From contig CM055113.1 of the NCBI GenBank assembly GCA_029204225.1, positions 28,399,592 to 28,463,591 on the forward strand: 64,000 nucleotides of DNA, given 5' to 3'. Below are positions 10,881-22,217 of the stretch, one piece after another. A program made the translations under genes and the position numbers. This DNA is from Diphasiastrum complanatum (taxonomy: Eukaryota > Streptophyta > Lycopodiopsida > Lycopodiales > Lycopodiaceae). A model generated the notes under the pieces. It did no database searches, was not told where the DNA came from, and saw only the letters and a program-made list of their open reading frames with translations. Within the stretch, counting starts at the first letter, position 1, and each line of letters begins with the position of its first letter.

Positions 10881-12500
10881 TGAATAAACTTAGAGAAGCG
10901 AAAACTTTTCAACTTCTTTAAAAAGAAGCAGGGGGGAGATACAAAAGTCACTACTCCCAAATTCCCTGTTGTTCCTATCTAGCCAAATGTTCCACAGAGT
11001 GATTACTCTAATGTGTTGCCAAAAAACATTAACCTTTAAATCCTCAAAGGTGATATCGTTCAATAGTAAATCGGGGTGGCTGAATCTCTTGAATCTGACA
11101 TGGAAGCGCGAAATAAAGAGGTCAGACACTGATTTCCAAAGAGGAGCATAACAATGAAAAAACAGATGGACCACATCTTCATCAAATGTTTTGCATTTAG
11201 TATAGACATGTGATGCACAAGCACGCACAGAAAGAGAATGTTGGATGATACTAAGAGAGAAAATTCTAAATTTGCCATTCTTGATCTTGTTAGTGAGAAT
11301 CAGAAAGGTTCCATTTGGAATTGAACCAGGAGAAGGAGAAGTTTGGCTCTTTGGTAGCAGAAAAGACTGATGAGTAAGAAATTTTGTCCGATTTGTCAAA
11401 AGCCTTGAAGAGCCACTTTTGGTCACACTCAGAAGGAAGAGAGGTAGATAGAGGGTCTCCGAAGGCGAAAGCGAAAGAGAGGAAGTTAGATTCTCTAGTG
11501 GAGAGGCCAAGATCATATTTGAGACGGGAGAGGATAAGAGAGTAAATGGAATCCATAATGTTAGACCAAGTGACAAGACCTTTACGGCTAAGACTATGGC
11601 AGAGCCTTCCTTCAATTATGGCCAGCAGTTTAGAGTTTAAGGTAATGGCTTTAGAGAACCAAAGAGACTCCAAGGGGGGAGATGCAGTTACCCCTTGACT
11701 AGAAAGTGAGCTCACGCATAGAAAGCAGGATATTGGAGATGGATTTAAACAAAGGAGGAAGGGATGTGGAAAGAGGGCAATGGGAGCGAGTAAAATCGAG
11801 TAAGTAAGAATGAGAAGAAATATCTTCCGTCGTAGGAAGAGAAGGGAGAATAGTTGTCATCATAAGGGCCCAAAGCTGGGGGCAGACAAAGTTGTACTGA
11901 ATTTGTCTGAAGAGGAGAGAGAGAAAGGTAATAGAGGGGTCAAGGAGTCCAAAACCGCCTACTTTCTTAGAGGTAGTGCAAATATCCCAATTCAGGAGGC
12001 TAGGACCATTGTTCCAAAGAAATTTTTTGAAAATCTTAGCAATGGATAGCGAGTATGAAGGGGGAGAGAACCATGGAAAAGAAAGTGAGTGAAGTAGGAG
12101 GAGATAATATGTTTGAGAACGGTGAGCCTAGCAGAAAAGGAGAGGTCCAACGAGCTCCAATTCAAAATTTTGGAGCTAATTCTCTCCATAATCCAATTAA
12201 AGCGGTCCTTGTTAGAAAGATAAGCACTAGGTGGGAAACCCAGGTAACGAAAAATGGTGCCATGAGGAAGGACGTTGAAACCAAGAAGATGACACCAATG
12301 AGGTGGAGACTCATGAGAGAGAACAATAACTGAGATAATTCAAGAAGGAGAAGAGATGCAGATTGATGATGGAGCTCAATAATGCATGCAAGGTCATCAG
12401 CGAAGAGTTGAGGACCAAGAGGAATGTCACGAAATATAAAGAGATGAAAGGAATGAACAGAGTTAAGCCTATGGATATGGAAAATAATGGTGATAGCAAG
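10880..12500 (-). pseudogene. LINE (L1-like) ORF2 relic, RT C-terminus and zf-RVT
   Basis: Minus-strand fragments of a plant non-LTR element. FADDLACII (12360-12420) is the RT catalytic box. RISSKILNWSSLDLSFSARL and VLKHIISSYFTHFLF (12050-12190) are the typical post-RT segment of plant LINEs. HMSILNAKHL / DEDVVHLFFHCYAPLWKSV (11130-11230) and FWQHIRVITLWNIWLDRNNREF (10950-11010) are the zf-RVT C-terminal domain. Many frameshifts; no 5' half. Unrelated in detail to the LINEs at 26-34 kb. Confidence 0.8.
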
Positions 12501-12545
12501 GTTTCCTTTTATTGAATAATCAAAAAAACTATAATGGATTTGCAA

Positions 12546-14610
12546 TCAAAGGAAATTTAACTTCATGTTCTTTTGTAATGTAGAAGCTAAACTTTGTATT
12601 ACATTTCAAGCATGATGATATTCTTCTTGTGTTCCAAGGTCATCTTTGAATTATACTACAATTTTATGATAAGCCCAAAAATGTAATAAAGAATAAAAAT
12701 TTGTTGTTTTTACATATTTAATAATATAAGATAGTCCTATTTGACAAACATAAAACATTTGGTCGGCAATTCATGCATTTGTCTGTTAGGAAAAGTATGA
12801 ATAGACAAGAGCAAAATTTTGTGGAACTAAGAAGATGCTAAACATCACACAAGACTTAAAATATCCCTTTGGGGCTTGTTGTATTAATATCTATTTAAGA
12901 TTATATTAAAATGCTTACTTTAATAGTAATGCAATTAAAGTGAATTATTGAATCATGTCCTTGGATGAAACACATGGAATAAAGAATGAAATATCAATAT
13001 TGAAGTGTCTAGAATGATCTAGATTTCTTTAAGAAAAATTCTCATATACTAAACTGTCTTACTTATGACAACACCCTTTAGAGTTGATGCATAAAGTGGA
13101 GACCAAAGATCGTTACATGTCATCCATACATGCACATGTACGCTTATTGATTTAGCTTGTAGTATATTTATGTACTTGGACAATTAATGTATGGCTATTT
13201 TGTTAATCATAAGTGTCTTTCATTGGCTTTTAATTGCATGAAATGTAACTTAAATATTTGCAAGTTTTTTTAATAACAATTATAAACAAATGATTATGCT
13301 TACCAAATATGATATTTTAAAGTCAAAAACTTTTTTTATGTCCTTGTCTCCCCATTCCTAGAAAATGTAATATTGTTATCATCTTGCAAACTAAGCATGT
13401 CTTGAGTGCCGAAGTAAACTTTTTATATAATTTTTTTCAATACATCCATTTTCCATATGTGATACTTTGGTTAATTTCATGCACATCAAGGTTGATTTTT
13501 CTCATTTGACTCATCTGTAGTTTTTGTACCATTTTTGTTGAGCTAATTTCTTATTTCTTGTTATCAATTTAGCTACATATGTTTCCAACATTTCCTTCTA
13601 ATTGATCTAATCTTTTTTAGCCTGATACCATCATTTTTCTCTATTACATGAAGCATGGCTCTATTTTGGAGTTGATAATTGTCCATGTTCTCCATGCATG
13701 AGAACTAAAAGATGTGTTAAAGACAACCACAAGTTGTTTTACATGGTAATGAAAAATAGCCTTGTCATACAAGGTGGAAAAAGAATTATATCTTTCATGA
13801 AGCCATACCATCTAGTACATGTACCAATCATAACATATTGTAGTTGTACCACTTGGTTTCTTTTGTATATAAAATGTCAAAAAATGTTGTTAATAAAGTT
13901 TAGCCCTCACATTGTTAATGAATATATTTCTCTTTCACGTCCATTTTTTCATTAGCCAATGGGCACATAAGTTCAGCTTGTATTCTTTTCTTTTTGCATA
14001 ACACATAGGTGGCTTTTCCAAATTTCTATATTATAACTAGCTTTTGGCAAGAAATATTTTGAAAGCCTACGAGACAACATAAGAGTGCTCTTCCCTTGCC
14101 CTTTGCTCCTCCAAAGAAAAATCTATACTACTAAATGAGCAATAAAGAATGCTCGAGATGAAAGTGCAAGTGGTTGAGAGAAGCTAGAAGTTGTGCACAC
14201 TATGGTGATAATCCAAACTCTTAAAAAAAAAAAGACAAAATAAAGGTAACTATATATGGTGAGGCATTAAAGCCAAAGGTAAAATGGAATTAGGTACATT
14301 AGAGAAGGCGGTGCAACACATGGTAGTTCTCTCTCTCTCTCTCTCTCTCTCATGGACTGTACTATATGGTTAATACGTTTTATTCGCTCTTTGAAACATC
14401 ATGAAATGATTTTTCCCTTATGGTAATAAACCTATATAAAAGCCTTACATTGCTATACTTATTAATATGACCCCCCTAAAAAAAAAAATTAATTAGTCTT
14501 TTGGTCGGAAACTTGGTTTTCTTGAACGGCTGTGATCAGTGCACATGATAGGGATACGATCTGACGGTGAGCATTATTAAGCATTCAGTGCACCAAGATA
14601 TATTGTAATA
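12546..14610. other. No gene recognised
   Basis: AT-rich intergenic sequence. Short open frames (for example 13698-13955) show no familiar motif. A (TC)n tract of about 24 bp lies at 14329-14352. Confidence 0.5.
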
Positions 14611-14612
14611 TC

Positions 14613-14640
14613 TATATAAAGGAAGGTGACACAACCCTAA
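14613..14640 (+). promoter_or_regulatory. Promoter-like TATA box plus telo-box
   Basis: TATATAAA at 14613-14620 is followed by AACCCTAA (14633-14640), a telo-box-type motif common near plant transcription starts, and then a very long pyrimidine tract as seen in plant 5' leaders. No substantial ORF follows (first ATG 14816 gives nine codons), so any transcript would be noncoding. Confidence 0.35.
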
Positions 14641-14646
14641 GTTTCA

Positions 14647-16045
<1,399 letters not shown>

Positions 16046-16883
16046 TGTTGGGGGTATGCCCAACGTACTGTAAATAAATAAAATTGGAAAAATAAAAAAG
16101 CAGAAAGTGTTGCGAGGGTCGTGGCATCCTGCGTGTATAAGCCCATGGCTCAATGAGCACGCAAGTCAAGTTGTGGATAGAATAAAAAGACTTGGGCCTT
16201 ATTGTTAATAAAAAAAAACTTGAGGCCACAATGTCAGGTTAATAAACTTAGTCTGAACTTACAAAGTTGGGTCCAAAGTGAAACTCACATTTCTAATGTA
16301 CTTCTTTAAGACCCTTGGATTAGATTGGACCCAAGGTGAATGGTGAAGATTAGAACTCATATTTTTAGAAGTAGCCAATAGGATTTTGGGGCAAGGGCCT
16401 TTCCCATTGATAAAAATGCACCATTTGTACATATTTTCCATGCTTAATGAGAAGGAAAAAACTCTACCATTTTGGAGAGAAGCATCTTCATTTGCTATTC
16501 ACTACTTGCTAATGCCATTTGTGTGTATTTGGGACTTGCTTTCTAGTTTAAATGCTTTTTGGTTTATGATTGTGAATGTTTCTCCATTAGTGAGCATAAT
16601 GAGAAAATAAGCTAACCTCCACTCTCAATCTCTTTCTCTACCTCTTGCTCTACTACTTCTATCTTTCAATCCCCTTCTCTTCTCTTCTTCTCTCCCTCTT
16701 TCACTCTAAAACATGACTAGCATGTGATTGTTGTAGGGGAGTGTAGTGTTAAAGGTGGTAGTGTTAGTGTAAAGGGTAGAAAGCAACTAAAAGTAGCATC
16801 TTAGCATAGTTAGGTACATATCCAGTGAACTAAACCTCTTTGACAGGCGGAAGGCTGCTCACCGACAAAATCTACATCCTACA
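16046..16883 (+). repeat. Candidate 5' LTR of gypsy I
   Basis: Begins TGTTGGGGG and ends CTACA immediately before the primer site; about 838 bp. Contains a pyrimidine-rich stretch (16620-16710). No partner LTR remains, so the left boundary is inferred only from the TGTTGGG start. Confidence 0.4.
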
Positions 16884-16884
16884 G

Positions 16885-16902
16885 TGGCGTCGTTGCCGGG
16901 GA
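16885..16902 (+). promoter_or_regulatory. Primer binding site, tRNA-Asp type
   Basis: TGGCGTCGTTGCCGGGGA differs by one base from the site usual in Athila-type elements (TGGCGCCGTTGCCGGGGA), where tRNA-Asp primes reverse transcription. Confidence 0.75.
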
Positions 16903-17199
16903 TAAATTTTCACTAACTAGTTTAGTTGCTTTTTTAGTTGGTTTTGCTTTTTTAGAGTGTCTTTAGGTGGATTTTGAGTAGAGTTAGCCTATTTTCTGTA
17001 TTTTCTTGTGCTTGGACTATTCACAACTAGCGGAGGAGGTGTGAGAGCGTAGAGGAGGCCCTAAACAGCCTCTAAGAGCTTGACATCTAGTCAATTTTTT
17101 TGAAAAACTCATAAAAACACTCAAATCTGCATTTTTGAGGGAAAAGAGGCAAAATTCTCATCATATTTTGTTTTCTCCAAAACCAGTGGGAACCAATCT

Positions 17200-18110
17200 T
17201 TGTATGACTATCCCAGACCTACATAGAAGCCTGTGAGAGTTAGTTCCAAGCAAATCTTAAATAATTAGAGAAAAACCATAAAAAAATTCAAAAAACTCAA
17301 AGAAATTCAGACCTTCATAAGAACTCTCGCAGAGCTCTCTGAAATTCCATCTCTATGAGACTAGGGCACAGAGAAACTTGCAAGAGTTAGTTCCCAGTCT
17401 AAGTGCTCTTGCAAAGGTTCCCAGTGAGAAAAAGACAAAAAATTCAGCAGAACCCTTGCAGACTCGAAAATTTTCAGTTCCAGTGGCCAAGAACCCTTGT
17501 AGAGAATTCTGAAGTTAAGCCAAGATAACACCTGGCTTCTCCCAGATCTACAATCTCGAAATGTTTCGAGATATCATCCTTCACTTCAGCAATAAGCTTC
17601 TCACTCTTGCAGAGTATGAGAGTGTCATCCACATACACAGCCACAATGATGATCTTCCCATCTATAATTCTTATATAGACATTGGAAGAGTCTGCAAGAG
17701 TTAGTTTAATTCTAGTGAGCAGAAAATGGGATTTGAGTGTCTAAAAATCACTAAAATCAAAAGATCCATCAAATCCTCACAGAAGTAACCCTCGTAGACC
17801 ATTTCATTAGCTTCAGATTTTACATAAGTGATGAAGTCTGCGAGAGTTATTACAAAAAGTATTGGTGAAGATCAAAGCAAAAAAGTATTCTTGAACCCTC
17901 GCAAACAGTGAAATTTTTACTTCCTACAAGAGTTAACTTTTGCAAAGATTTTTAGAGCTAGATCCATACCAGATACAACTCCTATAAACCCTGCGAGAGT
18001 TACTTCCCAGTAATTTTTTAAAAAATTAAGTTTTTTGACTACAAAACAGTGAAAGAACCTTCGCACAGCCAACCCTTGCACGAGTAACCTTCGCAGACTA
18101 GATCAGTACT
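17200..18110. repeat. Dispersed 10-12-bp motif in gypsy I leader
   Basis: At least ten degenerate copies of AACCCTCGCAGA or its complement (for example near 17329, 17456, 17489, 17782, 17894, 18068 and 18090; inverted TGCGAGAGTTA type near 17231, 17380, 17691, 17840 and 17990), mostly 50-110 bp apart. Part of this span is the captured copia RT piece. Confidence 0.6.
17523..17685 (-). pseudogene. Captured copia RT fragment inside gypsy I leader
   Basis: Reading the minus strand from 17685: NVYIRIIDGKIIIVAVYVDD, then TLILCKSEKLIAEVKDDISK, HFEIVDLGEARCYL. This is the catalytic YVDD block of a copia RT and aligns closely with copy B of this window (5690-5850). About 53 codons with no stop, better preserved than B itself. 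Antisense to the gypsy element. Confidence 0.85.
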
Positions 18111-18228
18111 TAGATTTACACCAAATCCAGCTACTGTGAAAATCTCAAGCCAAACAGAGCAATGATCAAAAAGTTATCAAGGAAAAACCACTGTAAGAGG
18201 CCTAAAACCACACTATCGGCCTATCTTA

Positions 18229-18900
18229 TTGATATCAGAAACTGAAGGCCTTGCAGGGAGCTGTAGCACCAATTCCAAATCCATCGGAATAGATCCTCGT
18301 CAAGAAAAATGTATGGTGCTCAGTTTGCACTCAGAACCATACAGCCAACGAGTGTCCGATATTAAAACAAAACCTGAGATTGACACAAAGGTTTTGCCAT
18401 CTGTGCAACGCATCATTGCACAAAACGACATTTTGCCCATTTAACCCCCGGATCATACAACAAAAGAGGAGTCATTATCAGATCTCTTATTATTATCATC
18501 AAGGGAAACCAAATGTGGCACCGAGGTATGGCGCGCCAAACAATCAACGACACATGACCTTATCTGCACCACCAGGGCCAGATAACAACCAAGTGGCTCA
18601 TGTGAATTTAGCAGTAGCGGAACAAGAAGTACCAACAATACCTCAACCTGAACAGCAACAATGGTACGGGCCAGACGAGATGTTTATGGATCTAGCCATT
18701 AATGAGTATTATGCAACCTATGTGGCTCAACCTCAACGTTAAAGTGGAAGAAACTACGATTGCTACGGATGCGGCGAAGGCCATTGAATTGCAGAATGCC
18801 CTTACAAGGGACAATACACATCCTTCTACCAGAAATGCAGATATGGACACTGCTACAAGAATTGTCCAATAAGACTTGGAACAAGTGCACCTTTGAATCT
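18229..18900 (+). pseudogene. Gypsy I gag C-terminal relic with zinc knuckles
   Basis: A Cys/His module (CHLCNASLHKTTFC, about 18394-18440), a Gln/Pro-rich linker to 18742, then after a stop CYGCGEGH-IAEC (one knuckle interrupted by TGA at 18785) and CRYGHCYKNC. Several knuckles in series suggest the nucleocapsid part of gag. Confidence 0.6.
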
Positions 18901-19104
18901 AATCACAGTACATCTGTTATAGGAGGGATGCCACCAGAAAAACGACATTTCCATGCCCTAGTGTTAGCAGTCACGTGAGTACAAAAGCGGAAGGAAGTGG
19001 CTCCCTCACCACTCCCATCAATATCCAATGATCAACCCTCAGCTACAGGACGATATCCGAATGTAAGGGAAGAAGGAAGGCAATATCACAAGATATGCCA
19101 CTAG

Positions 19105-19827
19105 GTGCAGAAAGCGCAAGAGGAGGAAAAAGCTCAAGCGAGAGACATACTTGCAAAACCTCTTGTTGCTGTAGAACCAGTACCACAAGTGGGCTCACCA
19201 TTGCAAACTGATCAAAATGATCAATTGCATTATCATGAACTACCTTTTCACATGGTGGAGCCCGAGGATTTGCATACTAAGATACTCACAAGTTTGCTAG
19301 CGAGCCGTGTTAACTTATCCCTTGGAGAATTACTACGGATTGTGCCACAAGCCAAGAGCCTCCAGGCTGAATGGGCCAAAGTTGAAGCAGAGCCAGTAAC
19401 ACCAGAGCCCATATATTGTGCGGGCTACAAAGAAACGAACAATGTCCTCCACATTGGAGTAGCATGGGAAAGCAAAGAACACAATATCACCCTGTCGATC
19501 AAGCACAAGAGATTCGAGGATGAGGCAACAGTGGTAGATGGAAGATCAGGTGTAAATTTAATCTCCACTACTTTGTACCAGAAATGGAGTTTGCAAGGAT
19601 TGAAGCTAGTGAGATTTGCCATCAAACTAGAAGATCAATCTTGTGTTAAACCAAAAGGTGTAGTTGATGACATCCTTGTAAAAATAGCGAGAATGCAGTT
19701 TGTGATCACTTTTGTGGTGACGGACATACCAGAGTCCCCTTTTGCCTACCACGTGTTACTAGGAAGGACCATGGTTGAGGACTGCGCAAGTGGTTCACTA
19801 CTGGGGAACCGGAAAACTCATCTTTGA
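19105..19827 (+). pseudogene. Gypsy I protease region
   Basis: A 240-codon open frame. Around residues 130-215 it shows a retropepsin-like pattern: EATVVDGRSGVNLIS (active-site loop with Arg inserted in place of the usual D-G-G/A-G), VVDDILVKIARMQF and FAYHVLLGRTMVEDC (equivalent to the LLGRPW block). The N-terminal half is a linker. No other breaks in this frame. Confidence 0.65.
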
Positions 19828-20635
19828 AAACAGAGAGCAGGCTGTAAAGGTTGATCCAACCACTTGGGCGGTGAAACCAATTACACCAAAAGTTGATGAC
19901 GGATCGTCCATCACTGATCATACGATCGATCGCCCAAGGCAAGTCAAGGGAGGTCATTATGATTATGAAACGGATATCATGAGATGGACGGACGCATTAG
20001 CAACTGTTGACTGTATGGCTAGGCATGCTTGTCAACATGTTTCAGATCCAAAACCCAACACCTCTTCACCCAAGTGCTACACATTGGACACACCAATCAC
20101 TTTCGGGGTGAGCATGATCAATGTCGCATAGCTGTCAGCGAAAGCTATTGAGAACCTTGTGGACGATGATCATGGCAACATGCTTTTACGTACAACAAGG
20201 AGACTGAGCTGACTGATGAGCAGGTCCTGCAACATATGGACTCAAATCATCATGGAATTAAGAAAGTACCAGCTCAACCACCACAAAAATCCGCAATGGC
20301 TAAAGTTTCCAAGATAGATCCACCCAAGGCACCTGTCAATAAAAAGAACCAGCTGAGACAACGTTACAACCAGGTGATCTGATGGAGCGATCTGCCAGAG
20401 GAGGCGATAGCTATGATGGATGTTGATATTCACAATCATGAGATGAATGTCACGCCATTTACAAAGAAAGACAACAAGGATGAACCCAACTATGTGAGTA
20501 GAAAAGAAAAAAATCAGTTCGAATGGACTCAGATGCAGTATCATCTTCCTCTCAGATGACTGAAAATCCAAAAATTATGAGTCGAACTAAGATCAATATG
20601 CGAAGAAGGAATCTTGTCGAACACCAGTTCACGAG

Positions 20636-21418
20636 ATGTTAGAGACCTTCAAGAACTATACCTTAGACGACGTGTTAATCATGTCGCAAGCTCAAAGAGA
20701 ACCTGCTGATCAAAATCAGGAACCAGCGGAGCAAGTCTTTGAGGGACCTACGCGAATGCAGCCTATGAATCTAGCCGAGCCGGGTGAAGAAGAGAAGATC
20801 GTGTATGTGGGAGAGCAGTTAACGCCCACTCAATTCAAAAGACTACGTTCATTATTGGTGGAATATAGGGATTGTTTCGCTTGGAATTATAGTGATCTAA
20901 AAGGTATCCCACCAACCGTAGTCCAACATACCATACCCTTGGTGGATGGAGCAGTCCCCAAGGTGAGCCGTTACTATCGCTGCAACCCGAATTATACAGA
21001 GCTGATCAAGTAAGAGTTGCAAAAATTGCTAGATGCTGATTTCATTTATGAGATCGAGGACACTAGATAGGTGTCGCCGATAGTCATGGTACCCAAGAAG
21101 AACGACAAAATGTGAATTTGTGTGAACCTGAAAGCATTAAATGTAGTCACCAAAAAGGATCATTTTCCATTACCATTCATAGAAAGTGTTCTAGATAGAG
21201 TAGCAGGAGCAGATGCCTATAGTTTCCTGGACGGTTTCAGCGGCTACAATCGGGTGAAAATAGTGCCGCAAGATCAGCACAAGAAAACATTCGCCACAAA
21301 ATGGGGAACCTATGTCTACAAGGTGATGCTGTTTGGACTTTGCAATGCCCCAAGTACCTTTCAACGAGTTATGCAGGCGGCATTCAAAGAGAAACCTGAA
21401 AAGCTTGAAATGGATTAA
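20636..21418 (+). pseudogene. Gypsy I RT N-terminal part, truncated
   Basis: CFAWNYSDLKGIPPTVVQH (pre-RT block), VSRYYRCNPNYTELIK, then after stops at 21011, 21068 and 21114: VSPIVMVPKKND, VNLKALNVVTKKDHFPLPF, YSFLDGFSGYNRVKI, TFATKWGTYVYKVMLFGLCN and APSTFQRVMQAAF. It ends before the YxDD motif. Confidence 0.8.
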
Positions 21419-21475
21419 CATGATTTTCAAAATGAAAGACGTAAAACTCTAGGGTTTCGGGACTGAAAAATAGTG

Positions 21476-21478
<3 letters not shown>

Positions 21479-21532
<54 letters not shown>
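21479..21532. repeat. (GA)n microsatellite
   Basis: Uninterrupted GA dinucleotide tract of about 54 bp between the truncated gypsy element and the APE1L upstream region. Confidence 0.95.
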
Positions 21533-21534
<2 letters not shown>

Positions 21535-21627
21535 TTGCCACATGGAAGAGGTAGGTGAAAATATTACAAATATAGCCTACGAAGTTAAAAAAGTTAACCT
21601 TTGGAGGCAGCGTCTGCTAGCTGGTAG

Positions 21628-21689
21628 AAACATGCTATGCCCAATCAAATGATAACACAAACATGCTATGCCCAATTAAATGATAACAC
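21628..21689. repeat. 31-bp tandem duplication upstream of APE1L
   Basis: Two adjacent 31-bp units (21628-21658, 21659-21689) starting AAACATGCTATGCCCAAT, differing at one C/T position. They lie 280-340 bp before the start codon. Confidence 0.85.
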
Positions 21690-21787
21690 ATAGGTCGAAG
21701 GTAACACTCTACCTATAACATGTGGCTTGTCATTACATTTGTGGAAGTTAGCCCCAAAGCAACCACTAGTGGCATCCGTTGTCATGT

Positions 21788-21965
21788 GGCCCAACTAAGA
21801 GACACAAGGGAAACAAAAAATTAGAAAGGAGGCAGGCCCAAAAAGAGGGACTTAATAAGAATAAGAAGAAGGAAGAAGAGGAGGACGGAGGAGGAGGCGC
21901 AAAAATATATAAAGAAGAAGAAAAGGAGGAGCAGGAGGAGGAGGAATACACTCCTTTTACCTGAC
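21788..21965 (+). promoter_or_regulatory. Probable APE1L promoter/5' UTR
   Basis: Two GGCCCA boxes (21788-21793 and 21835-21840, site-II-like TGGGCC/Y on the other strand), typical of plant replication and repair gene promoters. TATATAAA at 21906-21913 lies 53 bp before the ATG and would give a short purine-rich leader. The region between is strongly purine-biased (AAG/GGA runs). The assignment is inferred from motifs and position only. Confidence 0.4.
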
Positions 21966-22217
21966 ATGAAGAGGTTCTTCCAGAGCGTGGAGCGTGATCA
22001 ATCCTTCAAGAAAATGACAATCAAACCTCCCAATGATGCCGCTGCTGGTGCTGCTGCCGCCGCTCCAGAGCCTCCTGTGGATGGCGACGATGCGTGGAGG
22101 GAGCCTTCCAAGTTCATGAGCTGGAATGCCAATAGCTTGCTTCTCAGGCTAAAAAAAAATCGAGAGGAGCTGATGGGACTTGTACAGCGTCTCGATCCTG
22201 ACATCATCGCTATCCAG
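21966..22217 (+). CDS. APE1L: APE1L exon 1 (codons 1-84)
   Basis: 84 codons from ATG 21966. The start is chosen because MKRFF is the conserved N-terminus of the plant family, and a TGA lies just upstream at 21962-21964 in another frame. Residues 21-45 are a low-complexity Ala/Pro linker (a run of A with PEPP) that varies between species. Residues 46-84 begin the catalytic fold: [17 protein letters not shown], then LDPDIIAIQ. The exon ends in CAG followed by GTTGGT at 22218, phase 0. Reading through the donor gives a non-homologous tail (VGSEWDDC and so on) to a stop at 22289, which confirms the exon end. Confidence 0.9.

Larger units (their letters stand above)
16046..21418 (+). mobile_element. 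Ty3/gypsy element I (Athila-like), 3' truncated
   Basis: Order: candidate 5' LTR (16046-16883), tRNA-Asp-type primer site (16885-16902), a long noncoding leader (16903-18228), gag with zinc knuckles, protease and the first part of RT, ending abruptly at about 21418 before the catalytic box. RNase H, integrase and 3' LTR are absent. The break lies ~550 bp before the APE1L start codon. Stops occur in each gene. Confidence 0.75.

Noticed and set aside
21779-21964. 61-codon Lys/Glu-rich frame ending 1 nt before the APE1L ATG
   Set aside because: Low-complexity purine tract. If the TATA box at 21906 is used its start is not even in the mRNA. A regulatory uORF cannot be excluded but has no support.
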